The position numbers were made by a program, and so were the translations under genes. A DNA stretch of 40,928 nt from Frankia tisae (GTDB lineage: Bacteria; Actinomycetota; Actinomycetes; Frankiales; Frankiaceae), in the NCBI RefSeq assembly GCF_025403405.1, contig NZ_JANEZT010000009.1:1-40928 (forward strand), written 5' to 3'. Under the pieces are notes generated by a model. That model saw only the letters and a program-made list of their open reading frames with translations. It did not search any database and was not told the origin of the DNA. This document shows positions 9,366 through 17,533 of the stretch, one piece after another (the stretch's first letter is position 1; each line of letters begins with the position of its first letter).

Positions 9366-10723
9366 CATCGACCGAACCGCGGCGGACCGGTCAGGTGCAC
9401 CTCAACGCCTTCCTCAAGCCGCCGGGGGAGTTCCTCGCCGCCTGGCGCCACCCCCATGCCGTCGCCGACGCCGGGGTGAACATCCGGCACGTGATCGAGC
9501 TGGCGCGCACCGCCGAGCGGGGGACCTTCGACGCGATCTTTCTCGCCGATCTGGTCGGTGTCCCGCTGACCAGCCAGGAGGTGCTTTCCCGCGTCTCGGT
9601 CGTCAACGACTCGTTCGAGCCGACGACCCTGCTCGCCGCACTCGCCACGGCGACCACCCGGATCGGGCTCGTCGCGACGGCGTCGACGACCTACAACGAG
9701 CCCTACCACCTGGCCAGGACCTTCGCCTCGCTGGACCACATCTCCGGCGGGCGGGCCGGCTGGAACCTGGTCACCTCCCTCAACGACGCGGAGGCGCGCA
9801 ACTTCGGGCTGGACAGCCACGTCGACCATGAGCTGCGCTACGCGCGCGCCGCCGAGTTCCACGACGTGGTGACCGGCCTGTGGGACAGCTTCGACGACGA
9901 CGCCTTCCGCCACGACCAGGCGTCCGGGATCTACTTCGACGCGGAGAAGCTGCACTGGCTGAACCACACCGGGACGCACCTGCGGGTCGCCGGGCCACTG
10001 AACATCGCCCGGCCACCGCAGGGCCGGCCGGTGATCGTCCAGGCCGGCGCCTCCGAGACGGGCCGGGAGCTCGCGGCCCGAGTCGGCGAGGTGATCTTCA
10101 CCGCGCCGCCGACCCTGCCGCAGGCGCAGGCGCACTACGCCGACATGAAGGCGCGGGCCGCGGCCGCCGGGCGCAACCCCGACCACGTGCTCGTGCTGCC
10201 CGCGCTGTCCACGATCGTGGGGCGGACCCAGGCCGAGGCGGAGGACAAGATCGCCGCGCTGCGCTCGCTGCTCGACCCGCGGGTGGCACTCGCCGACCTG
10301 GCCTACCGGCTCGGCGGTTTCGATCTCACCGCGTTCCCGCTCGACGGCCCGCTGCCCGAGCTGCCGGCGTCCAACCAGAGTCTCAGCGGCCAGCGACAGA
10401 TTCTCGACCAGGCGCGGGCGGACAACCTGACCATCCGCCAGCTCGCCGAGCAGATCGCCCGGGACGACCGGACCCTCGTCGGCACGCCGGCGACCGTGGC
10501 CGACCACATCCAGGAGTGGTTCGAGCAGCGCGCCGCCGACGGCTTCAACGTGATCTTCCCGTATCTACCGGACGCCCTGGACGACTTCGTCGACCTGGTC
10601 ATCCCCGAGCTGCGCCGCCGCGGCCTGTTCCGCACCGCCTACACCGGGCGCACGCTGCGCGAGCACCTCGGCCTGCCGCGTCCACCGAGCCGCTACGCTG
10701 CCCGGTCGGAGGCGGCCACCTGA
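9362..10723 (+). CDS. FMNH2-dependent monooxygenase, NtaA/SnaA/DszA family (paralogue)
   Basis: The 453-aa enzyme is a clear paralogue of the gene immediately before it, with the same landmarks at the same positions: WRHPHAVADAGVNIRHVIELAR, RGTFDAIFLADLVG, the TASTTYNEPYHLARTFASLDHISG block, DSFDDDAFRHDQASG, RPPQGRPVIVQAGASETG and GTPATVADHIQEWFEQR. ATG 9362 overlaps the upstream TGA. Side-by-side duplicates suggest either two related substrates or consecutive steps. It is the last gene of the operon and ends 30 bp before the convergent methyltransferase remnant. No obvious intrinsic terminator with a T-run is visible. Confidence 0.92.
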   Translation: MTSTEPRRTGQVHLNAFLKPPGEFLAAWRHPHAVADAGVNIRHVIELARTAERGTFDAIFLADLVGVPLTSQEVLSRVSVVNDSFEPTTLLAALATATTRIGLVATASTTYNEPYHLARTFASLDHISGGRAGWNLVTSLNDAEARNFGLDSHVDHELRYARAAEFHDVVTGLWDSFDDDAFRHDQASGIYFDAEKLHWLNHTGTHLRVAGPLNIARPPQGRPVIVQAGASETGRELAARVGEVIFTAPPTLPQAQAHYADMKARAAAAGRNPDHVLVLPALSTIVGRTQAEAEDKIAALRSLLDPRVALADLAYRLGGFDLTAFPLDGPLPELPASNQSLSGQRQILDQARADNLTIRQLAEQIARDDRTLVGTPATVADHIQEWFEQRAADGFNVIFPYLPDALDDFVDLVIPELRRRGLFRTAYTGRTLREHLGLPRPPSRYAARSEAAT

Positions 10724-10753
10724 CGCGCCGCCACCATCGGGGCCCGGCCCGCA

Positions 10754-11344
10754 TCAGGGCTTGTAGCCGACCGCGCCGTAGATGCTCACCTGCGCGTCGG
10801 TCAGTTCCGACAGCGGGATGGCGTTTACCCGCGAGGCCGGGTCCGTCGCGCTCGCGCCGTCGCCGACCGGGGTCGTCTCGACCGGGGTCGTCTCGACCGG
10901 GGTCGTCTCGGCCGGGTCCGCGAGTTCGGGCCGCCGGCGGTGGACGACCTGCAGGCCGGGCTCGACGAGGTCCAGGCCTTCGAAGAACCGCTCGACCTGG
11001 GCGTGGGTGCGCAGGTGCATGGGGACGCCGCTGGCCAGGTAGGCCCGCTCGACCTCGCGCATCGCCGGATCCAGGTCGGCGGTCAGGTGGGTCAGCGAGA
11101 CGTAGCTGCCCGAGGGGAGCAGGTCGACGAGGCGACGCATGATCCCGTACGGGTCGTCGCCGCCCGGGATGAAGTGGAAGATCGCGATGAGTGACAGCGC
11201 GATCGGCCTGGTCAGGTCGAGGGTCTCGGGCAGCTCGGGGGCGGTGAGGATGCGCCGGGTGTCGCGCAGGTCCGCGTCGATGTAGGCGGTGCGTCCCTGC
11301 GGGGTGCTGGCGAGCAGGGCGCGGGCGTGCGCGAGCACGATCGG
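10754..11344 (-). pseudogene. S-adenosyl methyltransferase (PF04672 type), C-terminal half, separated from its N-terminal half
   Basis: Read on the minus strand from 11344, the frame gives PIVLAHARALLASTPQGR, DADLRDTRRIL, LDLTRPIALSLIAIFHFIP, DDPYGIMRRLVDLLPSGSYV and ends GYKP at 10754. This is the second half of the actinobacterial SAM-methyltransferase family; its missing first half, ending DNDPLVLA, lies at 17965-18441 on the same strand. The frame remains open to 11620, but everything before VPIVL is translated from inserted DNA (MCNQGVV) and has no family similarity. The glycine-rich SAM-binding motif is absent here, so this half cannot work alone. Three 15-bp repeats (10862-10906) add ETTPV repeats near the C-terminus. 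Confidence 0.85.
10862..10906 (-). repeat. Three perfect 15-bp tandem repeats
   Basis: The plus-strand unit GACCGGGGTCGTCTC occurs at 10862, 10877 and 10892, followed by a partial copy. On the coding strand it encodes ETTPV repeats in the methyltransferase tail. The length keeps the frame. Confidence 0.9.
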
Positions 11345-11368
11345 TACCACCCCTTGGTTGCACATGCC
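11336..11368 (+). repeat. Island left-end/attachment-like motif, copy A
   Basis: This 33-bp sequence contains CACGATCGGTACCACCCC then TTGGTTGCACATGCC. It sits exactly at the left junction with the methyltransferase gene. It matches copy B at 28 of 33 and copy C at 29 of 33 positions. Confidence 0.85.
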
Positions 11369-11571
11369 ACTCCGATGCCGATCCACGTATCGCAGGCATA
11401 CCAGCGCCCCGAGGCGCGGGCCGGTAGCGCCGCTGCTGTCCAGGGATTCAGCGGTGCAATGCTCCAACGGCGTGGGGCGGATGGGTGGCCGTCGCTGGTG
11501 CGGTGGCCTTTCGCTGCTGGGGGTGCGCTGGCCGTGGGTGTTGTTCGCGGGTGGTGTGGGGTGCTGATCGT

Positions 11572-13552
11572 ATGGCCGGTGGGGACGGCGGGGCGCAGCG
11601 CTTCTTCGTGTCGTACACAAGTATTGACGTCAAGTGGGCGGTGTGGGTCGCTTGGACATTGGAAGCCGCCGGTCATGAGGCGCTGATTCAGGCGTGGGAC
11701 TTCGGCCCGGGGTCGAATTTTGTCGACGAGATGCACCGGGCTTTGTCCGACGACCGGCGGATCGTGGTTGTCTTGTCGGCTGCGTATTTGACGTCGGCGT
11801 TCGCGACGACGGAGTGGCAGGCCGCGTGGGCGGCCGACCCGGCTGGCACAAAGCGTCTTCTGCTCGTCGCGCGGGTAGAGGACTGCGAGCGGCCGGGGCT
11901 GTTGCGCCCGGTCGTGTCGGTGGACCTGTTCGGTGTCGACCTGGATACGGCGCGGCGACGGCTGTTGGACGCGATCACGCCGCGCCGCCGAAAGCCCGGG
12001 GTAGAGCCTGCTTTCCCGCGATAGCGGGACCGGGCGCGAGAGCGCCGTCACCCTCACGGCACGATCGGGCGCTGTCCGTTCCCGTCGCCCGGTCGGCGTA
12101 TCTGGAGCAGGTGCGGCAGATCGCACCGCCACGCCTGCTTGGCAGGGAGGCGGAACTCGCCGGGCTGGCCGCGTTCTGCGCCGCCCCGGACGATGCGACG
12201 GGCAGCCGGTATGCGTGGTGGCGGGCGGCGGCGTGGACGGGGAAGTCCGCGTTGATGTCCCGCTTCGTGCTCGACCCTCCGCCGGGGGTGCGGGTGGTGT
12301 CGTTCTTCATCACCGCCCGATATGCGGGTAACAGCGACCGGGCCGCGTTCGTCGAGATCGTCACCGAGCAACTCGCTGAACTCCTCGGCGAGTCGGTTCC
12401 CCCCGTTTCAGGACGAGGGCCGCCGGGAGCGGCTGTGGTTCCAGTGGTTCGCGGACGCCGCCGCGTACTGCGAAGCCCGTGGGCAGTGGTTGGTGCTGGT
12501 CGTGGACGGACTGGACGAGGACCGGGGGGTGACCGGACCCGGGGCGCGCAGCATCGCCGGGCTGCTACCCGCCAACCCGCCGCACGGTGCGCGGGTGGTG
12601 GTCGCGGGCCGCCCGGACCCGCCGATCCCCGCAGATGTTCCCCCCGGCCATCCGCTGCGCGACCCGGTGATCATCCAGGTGCTGGACCGGTCCGAGCGCG
12701 CTGCCGCGATCAGGGCGGACATGCAGGCTGATCTGCTCCGGCTGTTGACCGGTCGCACGCAGGAACGGGAGCTGCTGGGTCTGGTGACCGCGGCGGGCGG
12801 TGGTCTGTCCGGCCGTGACCTCGAAGAGCTCTCGACCGATCACGACGTCACCGAATGGCACATCGAGCACCTGCTGTCCACCGTCGCCGGCCGCAGCTTC
12901 GCCAGCCGCGCCTCGCACTGGAACCCGACCGACGGACCGCGGGTGTACCTGCTCGGCCATGAGGAACTCCAACAGGACGCCATCCGCGCCTATGGGTCCA
13001 GGAGACTCGCCGCCTACCGGGACCGGCTCCACGCCTGGGCACAGGACTACCGGCAACGACGCTGGCCCCACGGCACCCCGGAATACCTGCTACGCGGCTA
13101 TTACCGGCTCCTGCTGGCAGCCGGTGATCTAGCTCGCGCCGTCGACTGCGCCACCGACCAGGCACGCCACGACCGGATGCTCGACCTGACCGGATGCTCG
13201 ACCTGACCGGCGGCGACACCGCGGCCTGCGCCGAGCAGCTCGCCCGTGGCATCACCCACCCGTACTTTCAGGCCCCGCGTTGGAGGCGGTGGTCGAGGCT
13301 CTGGTCCAGGCTGGGGCAAACGACCACGCTGAGCAGCTCGCCCGCACCATCACCGACCCGGACTCCCAGGCTCGGGCGTTGGTGGCGGTGGCTCTCGCTC
13401 AAGCCGACAGCTCTACGGTGGCTAACCGCCTTCTCGGCGCTGCGTTAAGCGTCGGCGACTGGGGCCGTCTGCCGCTCTGCGTAGTCGCAGACATGAGTTC
13501 AGACGCGATATGGGCGATTGCTGATGCGATTGCCAGCGATTGGGAAGGATAA
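11572..13552 (+). pseudogene. TIR-domain / STAND-like NTPase / helical-repeat protein, multiply frameshifted
   Basis: ATG 11572 opens a TIR domain (FFVSYTSIDVKWAVWVAWTL, WDFGPGSNFVDEMHRAL, VVLSAAYLTSAFATTEWQAA with the likely catalytic Glu), stopping at 12024. The NTPase part continues in another frame: RQIAPPRLLGREAELAGL, then AAAWTGKSALMSRF as Walker A. A second shift occurs at the C6 tract 12399-12404, and LVLVVDGLDED (Walker B-like) follows in a third frame. A 17-bp tandem duplication (13171-13204) breaks the frame again, and a further 1-bp loss near 13280 precedes AEQLARTITDPDSQARALVAVALAQA, one unit of the C-terminal repeat array. Intact relatives are single long proteins, some tied to NAD-consuming antiphage defence. 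This copy is almost certainly dead, although the TIR domain alone could still be made. Confidence 0.82.
13171..13204 (+). repeat. 17-bp perfect tandem duplication causing a frameshift
   Basis: GACCGGATGCTCGACCT at 13171-13187 is repeated exactly at 13188-13204. Because 17 is not a multiple of three, it moves translation from HDRMLDLTG into a stop at 13204-13206. Removing one copy restores the reading frame into GGDTAACAEQLARG. Confidence 0.95.
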
Positions 13553-13855
13553 TCGCTCTAGCCGCGTCCGCTTGATGGCCGGGCGCATAGTCACTGGAGC
13601 CGCGTCACACGACGGCGCAACGGCAGCGCATGCACGCAGCCGCCTTCGAGAGAGCGCAGTCCTGCCAACCGTTCGGGGCGTCGCGACCAGCAGGTTTGTC
13701 GGGTCACGCTAGATCATCTGTGTGCGCTTGGGGCTTGTTCGGAGTAACGCTACACGCGAAGGTTCCGCGGCGCGGCGGCTGGTACGTTCGCCCGCGACGC
13801 CTGGCGTGCGCAACCGGGCGAGCGATGGCCGCCAGGCGGAGGTGTGCGGGGCAAT

Positions 13856-13888
13856 CACGATCGGTACCACCCCTCGGCTACACACCCC
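13856..13888 (+). repeat. Island left-end/attachment-like motif, copy B
   Basis: It shares CACGATCGGTACCACCCCT with copy A, then CGGCTACACACCCC. It begins 36 bp after the inverted right-end relative at 13803-13820 and marks the start of the toxin-antitoxin module. Confidence 0.85.
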
Positions 13889-13917
13889 CGACTTGCGCGT
13901 CCACCGGCCACCCCGAT

Positions 13918-13936
13918 GTTGTACGTTTGTTGTACG
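13918..13936 (+). promoter_or_regulatory. Paired GTTGTACG repeats, likely antitoxin operator
   Basis: GTTGTACG occurs at 13918-13925 and again at 13929-13936, 11 bp apart (one helical turn), ending 8 bp before the antitoxin ATG. Ribbon-helix-helix antitoxins usually bind such spaced repeats to repress their own operon. Confidence 0.6.
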
Positions 13937-13944
13937 GTGACCTC

Positions 13945-14214
13945 ATGAGTGTCGGATTCCGCCCCACCGAAGAGGACCTCCGGATCGTTGAGGCCAACCG
14001 CCGTCAGGACGAGAAGACCAGCGACGTCATCCGGCGCGCCCTGCGACTGCTTGACCGGGAGGCGTGGGAGGTGCGTGCCCGCGAGGATATGTACCGGCTG
14101 CGGAACGAGGACCTGTCCGCCGAGCCCGATGCATGGGAATACGACACCAACGGCAACATCGTGATCACGGGTACGAACCTCGCGGTACCAGTCAGGCCGC
14201 AGGACCAACCGTGA
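13945..14214 (+). CDS. Ribbon-helix-helix antitoxin of a MazEF-like pair
   Basis: The 89-aa protein begins [20 protein letters not shown]. The N-terminal part (residues 1-45) fits a CopG/RHH DNA-binding fold, with [15 protein letters not shown] as the second helix that gives operator contact and dimerisation. The acidic C-terminal half ([18 protein letters not shown]) is the expected flexible toxin-neutralising tail. ATG 13945 was chosen over longer upstream starts because it lies just after the paired GTTGTACG repeats and removes a non-homologous Arg-rich extension. The stop overlaps the toxin's GTG by 4 bp. It lies in the island and may help keep the module from being lost. Confidence 0.85.
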   Translation: MSVGFRPTEEDLRIVEANRRQDEKTSDVIRRALRLLDREAWEVRAREDMYRLRNEDLSAEPDAWEYDTNGNIVITGTNLAVPVRPQDQP

Positions 14215-14534
14215 TTCGTGGGGCGGTGTACCCGGTGGACCTTGGCGACGCCAAGCGCGGGCATGAGCAGCGGGGGCGTCGGCTCGGTCTCGTCATGAGT
14301 ATTGAGCAGAACGCATGGTCCACGGTCACGATCGTTCCCACGTCGACCGGCGCGCAGGCATCCGCCTTCAGGCCAGAGTTGATCATTGCGGGACGGTCGA
14401 CCAGGATCCTGATCGACCAGATCCGGACCATCGACAGCTCCTATGTCACGGGTGAACTCGTGGACTACCTCTCCCGCGACGACATGGCGCAGGTTGAGCA
14501 CACCCTTTCGCGCTATCTCGGCCTGCTTCGCTGA
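14211..14534 (+). CDS. MazF/PemK-family endoribonuclease toxin
   Basis: The 107-aa product starts at GTG 14211 ([17 protein letters not shown]), overlapping the antitoxin TGA. MazF landmarks: [10 protein letters not shown] (strand 1 with the catalytic-site Arg), [29 protein letters not shown] with the Thr-Ser after strand 3, [14 protein letters not shown] (the conserved xDQIRxxD block) and [14 protein letters not shown] at the end. Length is typical. Such toxins cut mRNA at short motifs when the antitoxin is degraded. The gene appears intact, unlike the neighbouring TIR gene. Confidence 0.92.
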   Translation: MIRGAVYPVDLGDAKRGHEQRGRRLGLVMSIEQNAWSTVTIVPTSTGAQASAFRPELIIAGRSTRILIDQIRTIDSSYVTGELVDYLSRDDMAQVEHTLSRYLGLLR

Positions 14535-14714
14535 CGCATCGCCCGGCGCTCCCCGTACATCAGCCTCCCCTCACGACTGGACACCCCCGGGCATCTTGTG
14601 GAAGGCCCCCCACCAGCAGCCTCTGCCTGGCGGACGGGACTCTGTGGGACATCTTCTCGATATTGTGAGAACGGCTGCCCCATCGACCCGATTTCGAAAA
14701 GGAGACGAAGATCG

Positions 14715-15338
14715 GTGGCAGGCGTCAGGCACGTGCTGTTCGACGCGGACGGAGTCCTTCAGGAGATCCCTGGAGGTTGGTACGCGGCGATGGAGCCGTA
14801 CCTGGGCGAGCGTTCGAGGGAGTTCCTCCACCGAACCTGGAAGGACGAGCTCCCGATGCTCGCGGGACGCGGTGACTACATGCCGGTGCTCGCGGCGACC
14901 CTGGCCGAGTTCTCTGTGTCGACACCGGTCGAAGATGTGTACCGAGACGTGTGGCACCGGATCGACGTCATGGACGAATCTCTAGCCCTGGTCCGGGCTT
15001 TCCGGCTCAGCGGCTACGGCGTCCATCTCGGCACGAATCAGGAACGGCGCCGCGCCTCCTACATGCGCTCGGCGCTTGGCTACGACCGCCTGTTCGACGT
15101 CAGCTGCTATTCCTGCGATCTCGGCATCGCCAAGCCTGCCCCTGCCTTTTTCGTCGAGGCTGCCCGCCGCATCGGGGTGGACTCGGCCAGTATCCTGTTC
15201 ATCGACGACAACGAGAAAAACATCGCAGGCGCCCGTATCGCTGGTCTCGCTGCGGAGCAGTGGAACATCACCCAGGGCCACGACACCCTGCTCCCCCTGC
15301 TAGCGCGACATGAGGTCGTCCCAGACCACCCGGCCTGA
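14715..15338 (+). CDS. HAD-superfamily hydrolase (phosphoglycolate phosphatase-like)
   Basis: GTG 14715 follows an AAAGGAG ribosome site by 11 bp and gives 207 aa beginning VAGVRHVLFDADGV. All four HAD motifs are present: DADGV (nucleophile Asp and acid Asp), GTNQ (motif II Thr), KPAPAFFVEAA (motif III Lys) and FIDDNEKNIAGAR (motif IV acidic pair). The cap is a small helical C1-type insertion at about residues 15-75. The enzyme probably removes phosphate from a small metabolite; the substrate is unknown. A longer frame to 14598 is rejected because it precedes the ribosome site and lacks similarity. It may belong to the toxin-antitoxin module, 180 bp downstream of mazF. Confidence 0.87.
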   Translation: MAGVRHVLFDADGVLQEIPGGWYAAMEPYLGERSREFLHRTWKDELPMLAGRGDYMPVLAATLAEFSVSTPVEDVYRDVWHRIDVMDESLALVRAFRLSGYGVHLGTNQERRRASYMRSALGYDRLFDVSCYSCDLGIAKPAPAFFVEAARRIGVDSASILFIDDNEKNIAGARIAGLAAEQWNITQGHDTLLPLLARHEVVPDHPA

Positions 15339-15644
15339 ACGCTCGCGGCGGGACTCCACCAGACGTCGGGCCGCCGGGACCGTGTCACCGGACAGTCCCT
15401 GGGCCGCTGCCGGCCGAGCCCCGCGGCATGTGCAGCCCGGGGACGGACGGACCCCAGACCGGCCAGATTGTCAAAAGGCACAGGTCAGAAGCCTAAAGAC
15501 GGGCAAGGACGGTCGGTACCACCCCTGGGTTGCGCATGCCTACTCTTGAGGCTCCCGTGGCGACGCCAGGCCGTTGGACAGCTGACGTCACCGTGGCACA
15601 GCCAGTGATTTGCGCGATCTACCGGGAGGGAAGACATTCGGGAC
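15339..15644. other. Gene-free junction between island modules 2 and 3
   Basis: No gene is supported. It contains the right-end relative GGCATGTGCAGCCCGGGG (15425-15442) and left-end motif copy C (15508-15540). The stretch 15412-15510 resembles the island's right border 17908-18008 over about 100 bp, including GGT-AGA-GCCT-AA spaced identically. Confidence 0.6.
15508..15540 (+). repeat. Island left-end/attachment-like motif, copy C
   Basis: GACGGTCGGTACCACCCCTG followed by GGTTGCGCATGCC matches copy A at 29 of 33 positions. It marks the start of the acetyltransferase module. Confidence 0.85.
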
Positions 15645-16781
15645 ATGCATCCGGTGGTCGACGTCGTGCTGGAGCCCGGTCTGCGCTACATGGAGACGAT
15701 CGAGTCGGGTGCGGGTGACCGGTCCGTGCGCTACTGCCGGCTCGTGGCAGACGAGGACACGCCCGTGGGCGAGCTGGAGGATTCCTTCCGGTGGCGTTTC
15801 GGTGCGATGGCGGTCGACGCCGAGGGTATCGGCGGGGTGGAGGTGCAACCGTCCTTCCGTCGGCGTGGCCACATGGGCCGGCTTCTCCGCCAGACGCTGG
15901 AGCGCATGTCACGCCGGGTGACCGTCGCGGCGGTCTCCGACGGTATCCAGGGCGTGTACGAGAAGTTCGGCTTCGCCACGTCCGTTGCCGAGGGCCACTT
16001 GGACCTTCGCGTTCGCGACGTCGAACGCGCCGCTGCCGCCGCTGCGCCGGCCACCGCGCGGGTCCGGCCTGGCTCGACCGAGGACCTGCCGGCGATGGTG
16101 GACCTTTACAACTCGACGCACGCCCACCGGCCGTGGACCCACGAACGCCCCGCGGACTGGAACCGTCTGGTAACCCGGACGACCTGGCGGCCAGGCTCGG
16201 AGATCCTCGTCGCGGAGGCCGAGGGGATGCTCGCGGGATATGCGATCGTGGCGGGCCGGTCGTTCGGCGACGGCTACTTCGGGCTGACTGTCCAGGAGAT
16301 GGCGGCCAGCGACGCGGACGTCGCCCTCTGTCTGCTCGCCGACGTAGCCGCGATGGCCTGGGAGCTGCGTGTCAGCGAGTTTCGGGTGCGGGAGCCGTCC
16401 GATGGCGTCGTGGGGCGGCTCGCGCGGCACCTGGGCTGCGCGTACCAGCAGGAGTTCCCGCCGACCGGCGGGATGATGGCCGCGATCCTGAACCGGCCGG
16501 GGCTGCTGGCAGCCCTTGAGTCGGAACTTCGGCGCCGGAACCGCGGCGCCGCCGTCGGCGCCGCCGTCGACGTCGCGATGGACGAGCTGGCCCGCGGGGA
16601 GCTCATCCCCGGCAATGGGCTTCTGGTCCGCCTGCTCCTCGGATACTCCTCGGCCGCTGACGCGTCGACGCTCGCGGCGGTCGTCCCGGAACACCATCGG
16701 CGAACATGCTCGGCGTGGTTTCCGGGTGGCGGCACGGCGGCGCTGCCGGTGCCCTACGCGCACGCGTTGGACCGGTACTGA
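15645..16781 (+). CDS. Eis-like GNAT N-acetyltransferase
   Basis: The 378-aa protein begins MHPVVDVVLEPGLRYMETIE after a GGGAGGG ribosome site. It has the two-GNAT-plus-C-terminal-domain layout of Eis-type acetyltransferases. GNAT 1 covers about residues 15-125, with the acetyl-CoA loop VQPSFRRRGHMGRLLRQTL (Q-x3-R-R-x-G-x-M/I), then YEKFGFATS. GNAT 2 covers about 135-275 (AMVDLYNSTHA; GYAIVAGRSFG; VREPSD). The C-terminal 90 residues resemble the SCP2-like end, although the usual terminal carboxylate region is short (YAHALDRY). Eis proteins acetylate amines such as aminoglycosides; whether this one gives resistance is unknown. Confidence 0.87.
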   Translation: MHPVVDVVLEPGLRYMETIESGAGDRSVRYCRLVADEDTPVGELEDSFRWRFGAMAVDAEGIGGVEVQPSFRRRGHMGRLLRQTLERMSRRVTVAAVSDGIQGVYEKFGFATSVAEGHLDLRVRDVERAAAAAAPATARVRPGSTEDLPAMVDLYNSTHAHRPWTHERPADWNRLVTRTTWRPGSEILVAEAEGMLAGYAIVAGRSFGDGYFGLTVQEMAASDADVALCLLADVAAMAWELRVSEFRVREPSDGVVGRLARHLGCAYQQEFPPTGGMMAAILNRPGLLAALESELRRRNRGAAVGAAVDVAMDELARGELIPGNGLLVRLLLGYSSAADASTLAAVVPEHHRRTCSAWFPGGGTAALPVPYAHALDRY

Positions 16782-17080
16782 ATCACCATCGGCACCGACG
16801 CGTTTGGCGAACTACGACGACGGTCGACCCACGGCCGGTGGCCAACAAGCTCGTTGCCAGGCACGGCGACTGGCCATGATCCAGCGATCTCTACAGTAGG
16901 CGTCGGGTACAGCTGAGCAACCGACCGTGTATATGAGCAGTACGTGAGCAGCGGTCAGATTTATCCGAGCAGTCGCCGCTCTCGGTGGCGTTCTGTCACA
17001 TGCTCTCGGGCGTCTACGAGCCACGGGCCGTTCTCGGTGAACATGCCCTCCGCATCGACCCGGCCCGGCGCAGAGGGCGC
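16782..17080. other. Intergenic stretch with GAGCAG repeats
   Basis: No gene is supported. Three GAGCAG copies lie in 16934-16973. The last is part of TTATCCGAGCAGTCG (16961-16975), which recurs exactly at 17779-17793 on the other side of the GNAT gene. Confidence 0.5.
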
Positions 17081-17533
17081 TCAGCCTGGCTTTTCCATGT
17101 CGACGAACTCCACGGCCCCGTAACCGTCGAACGTCTCGGCATGCCGGCCGGTCTCGGTGAAACCGAGGCGCTGGTACAGGCGGATGGCGCGTTCGTTGAA
17201 GGCGGCGACGTAGAGCACGACCCGGCGCTGCCCGTAGAAGGGGCGGGCGAACTCCAACCCGGCCAGCACGAACTGCCCGCCGAGCCCTCGGCCGGTGAGA
17301 TCGGGCCGCAGGCCGAACCCGTAGAACAGCGCGTCGCCGTGCAACTCGAAGAAGTAGAAACCCATGAGCGCACCGTCGTCGTCGCGCACAGCGAAGAAAC
17401 GCTCGGGGTTCTTCACGGGTAGGCCGTCGTCGTCGTAGAAGTCGTAGGGCGGGTCGTACCGCCAGGCGGTGCGCTCGCCGAACATGGCATCGTCCGCCGG
17501 TTCGATCCTCACTGCTTCACCCGTCCCGAACAC
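17081..17533 (-). CDS. GNAT family N-acetyltransferase
   Basis: The 150-aa single-domain protein begins MFGTGEAVRIEPADDAMFGE and ends FVDMEKPG. GNAT features: PERFFAVRDDDGALMGFYFFE (strands 2-4), YGFGLRPDLTGRGLGGQFVLAGLEFAR (acetyl-CoA pyrophosphate loop, R/G-R-G-L-G) at about residues 75-100, and AFNERAIRLYQRLGFTETGRH, the typical N-x-x-A-x-x-L/Y-x-x-x-G-F block. It resembles RimI/ribosomal-protein-type acetyltransferases, but no substrate can be named. It is on the opposite strand to the rest of the island and is bracketed by a 15-bp direct repeat (16961 and 17779). Confidence 0.88.
   Translation of the reverse strand: MFGTGEAVRIEPADDAMFGERTAWRYDPPYDFYDDDGLPVKNPERFFAVRDDDGALMGFYFFELHGDALFYGFGLRPDLTGRGLGGQFVLAGLEFARPFYGQRRVVLYVAAFNERAIRLYQRLGFTETGRHAETFDGYGAVEFVDMEKPG

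Larger units (their letters stand above)
13553..13944. other. Gene-free junction between island modules 1 and 2
   Basis: No coherent protein is seen. It holds the module-1 right-end relative GGCGTGCGCAACCGGGCG (13803-13820), left-end motif copy B (13856-13888) and the toxin-antitoxin promoter. The plus-strand frame reading into the antitoxin from 13630 is a shadow. Confidence 0.6.

Noticed and set aside
7989-10723. Naming the paired monooxygenases ntaA or dszA
   Set aside because: The family covers several substrates and sequence by eye cannot separate nitrilotriacetate, sulfone and other activities, so no gene symbol is given.
12024-12405. NTPase segment as a separate gene downstream of a stand-alone TIR gene
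   Set aside because: No convincing start with a ribosome site was found in that frame, and the frame breaks again at the C6 run. Fusion followed by decay explains it better.
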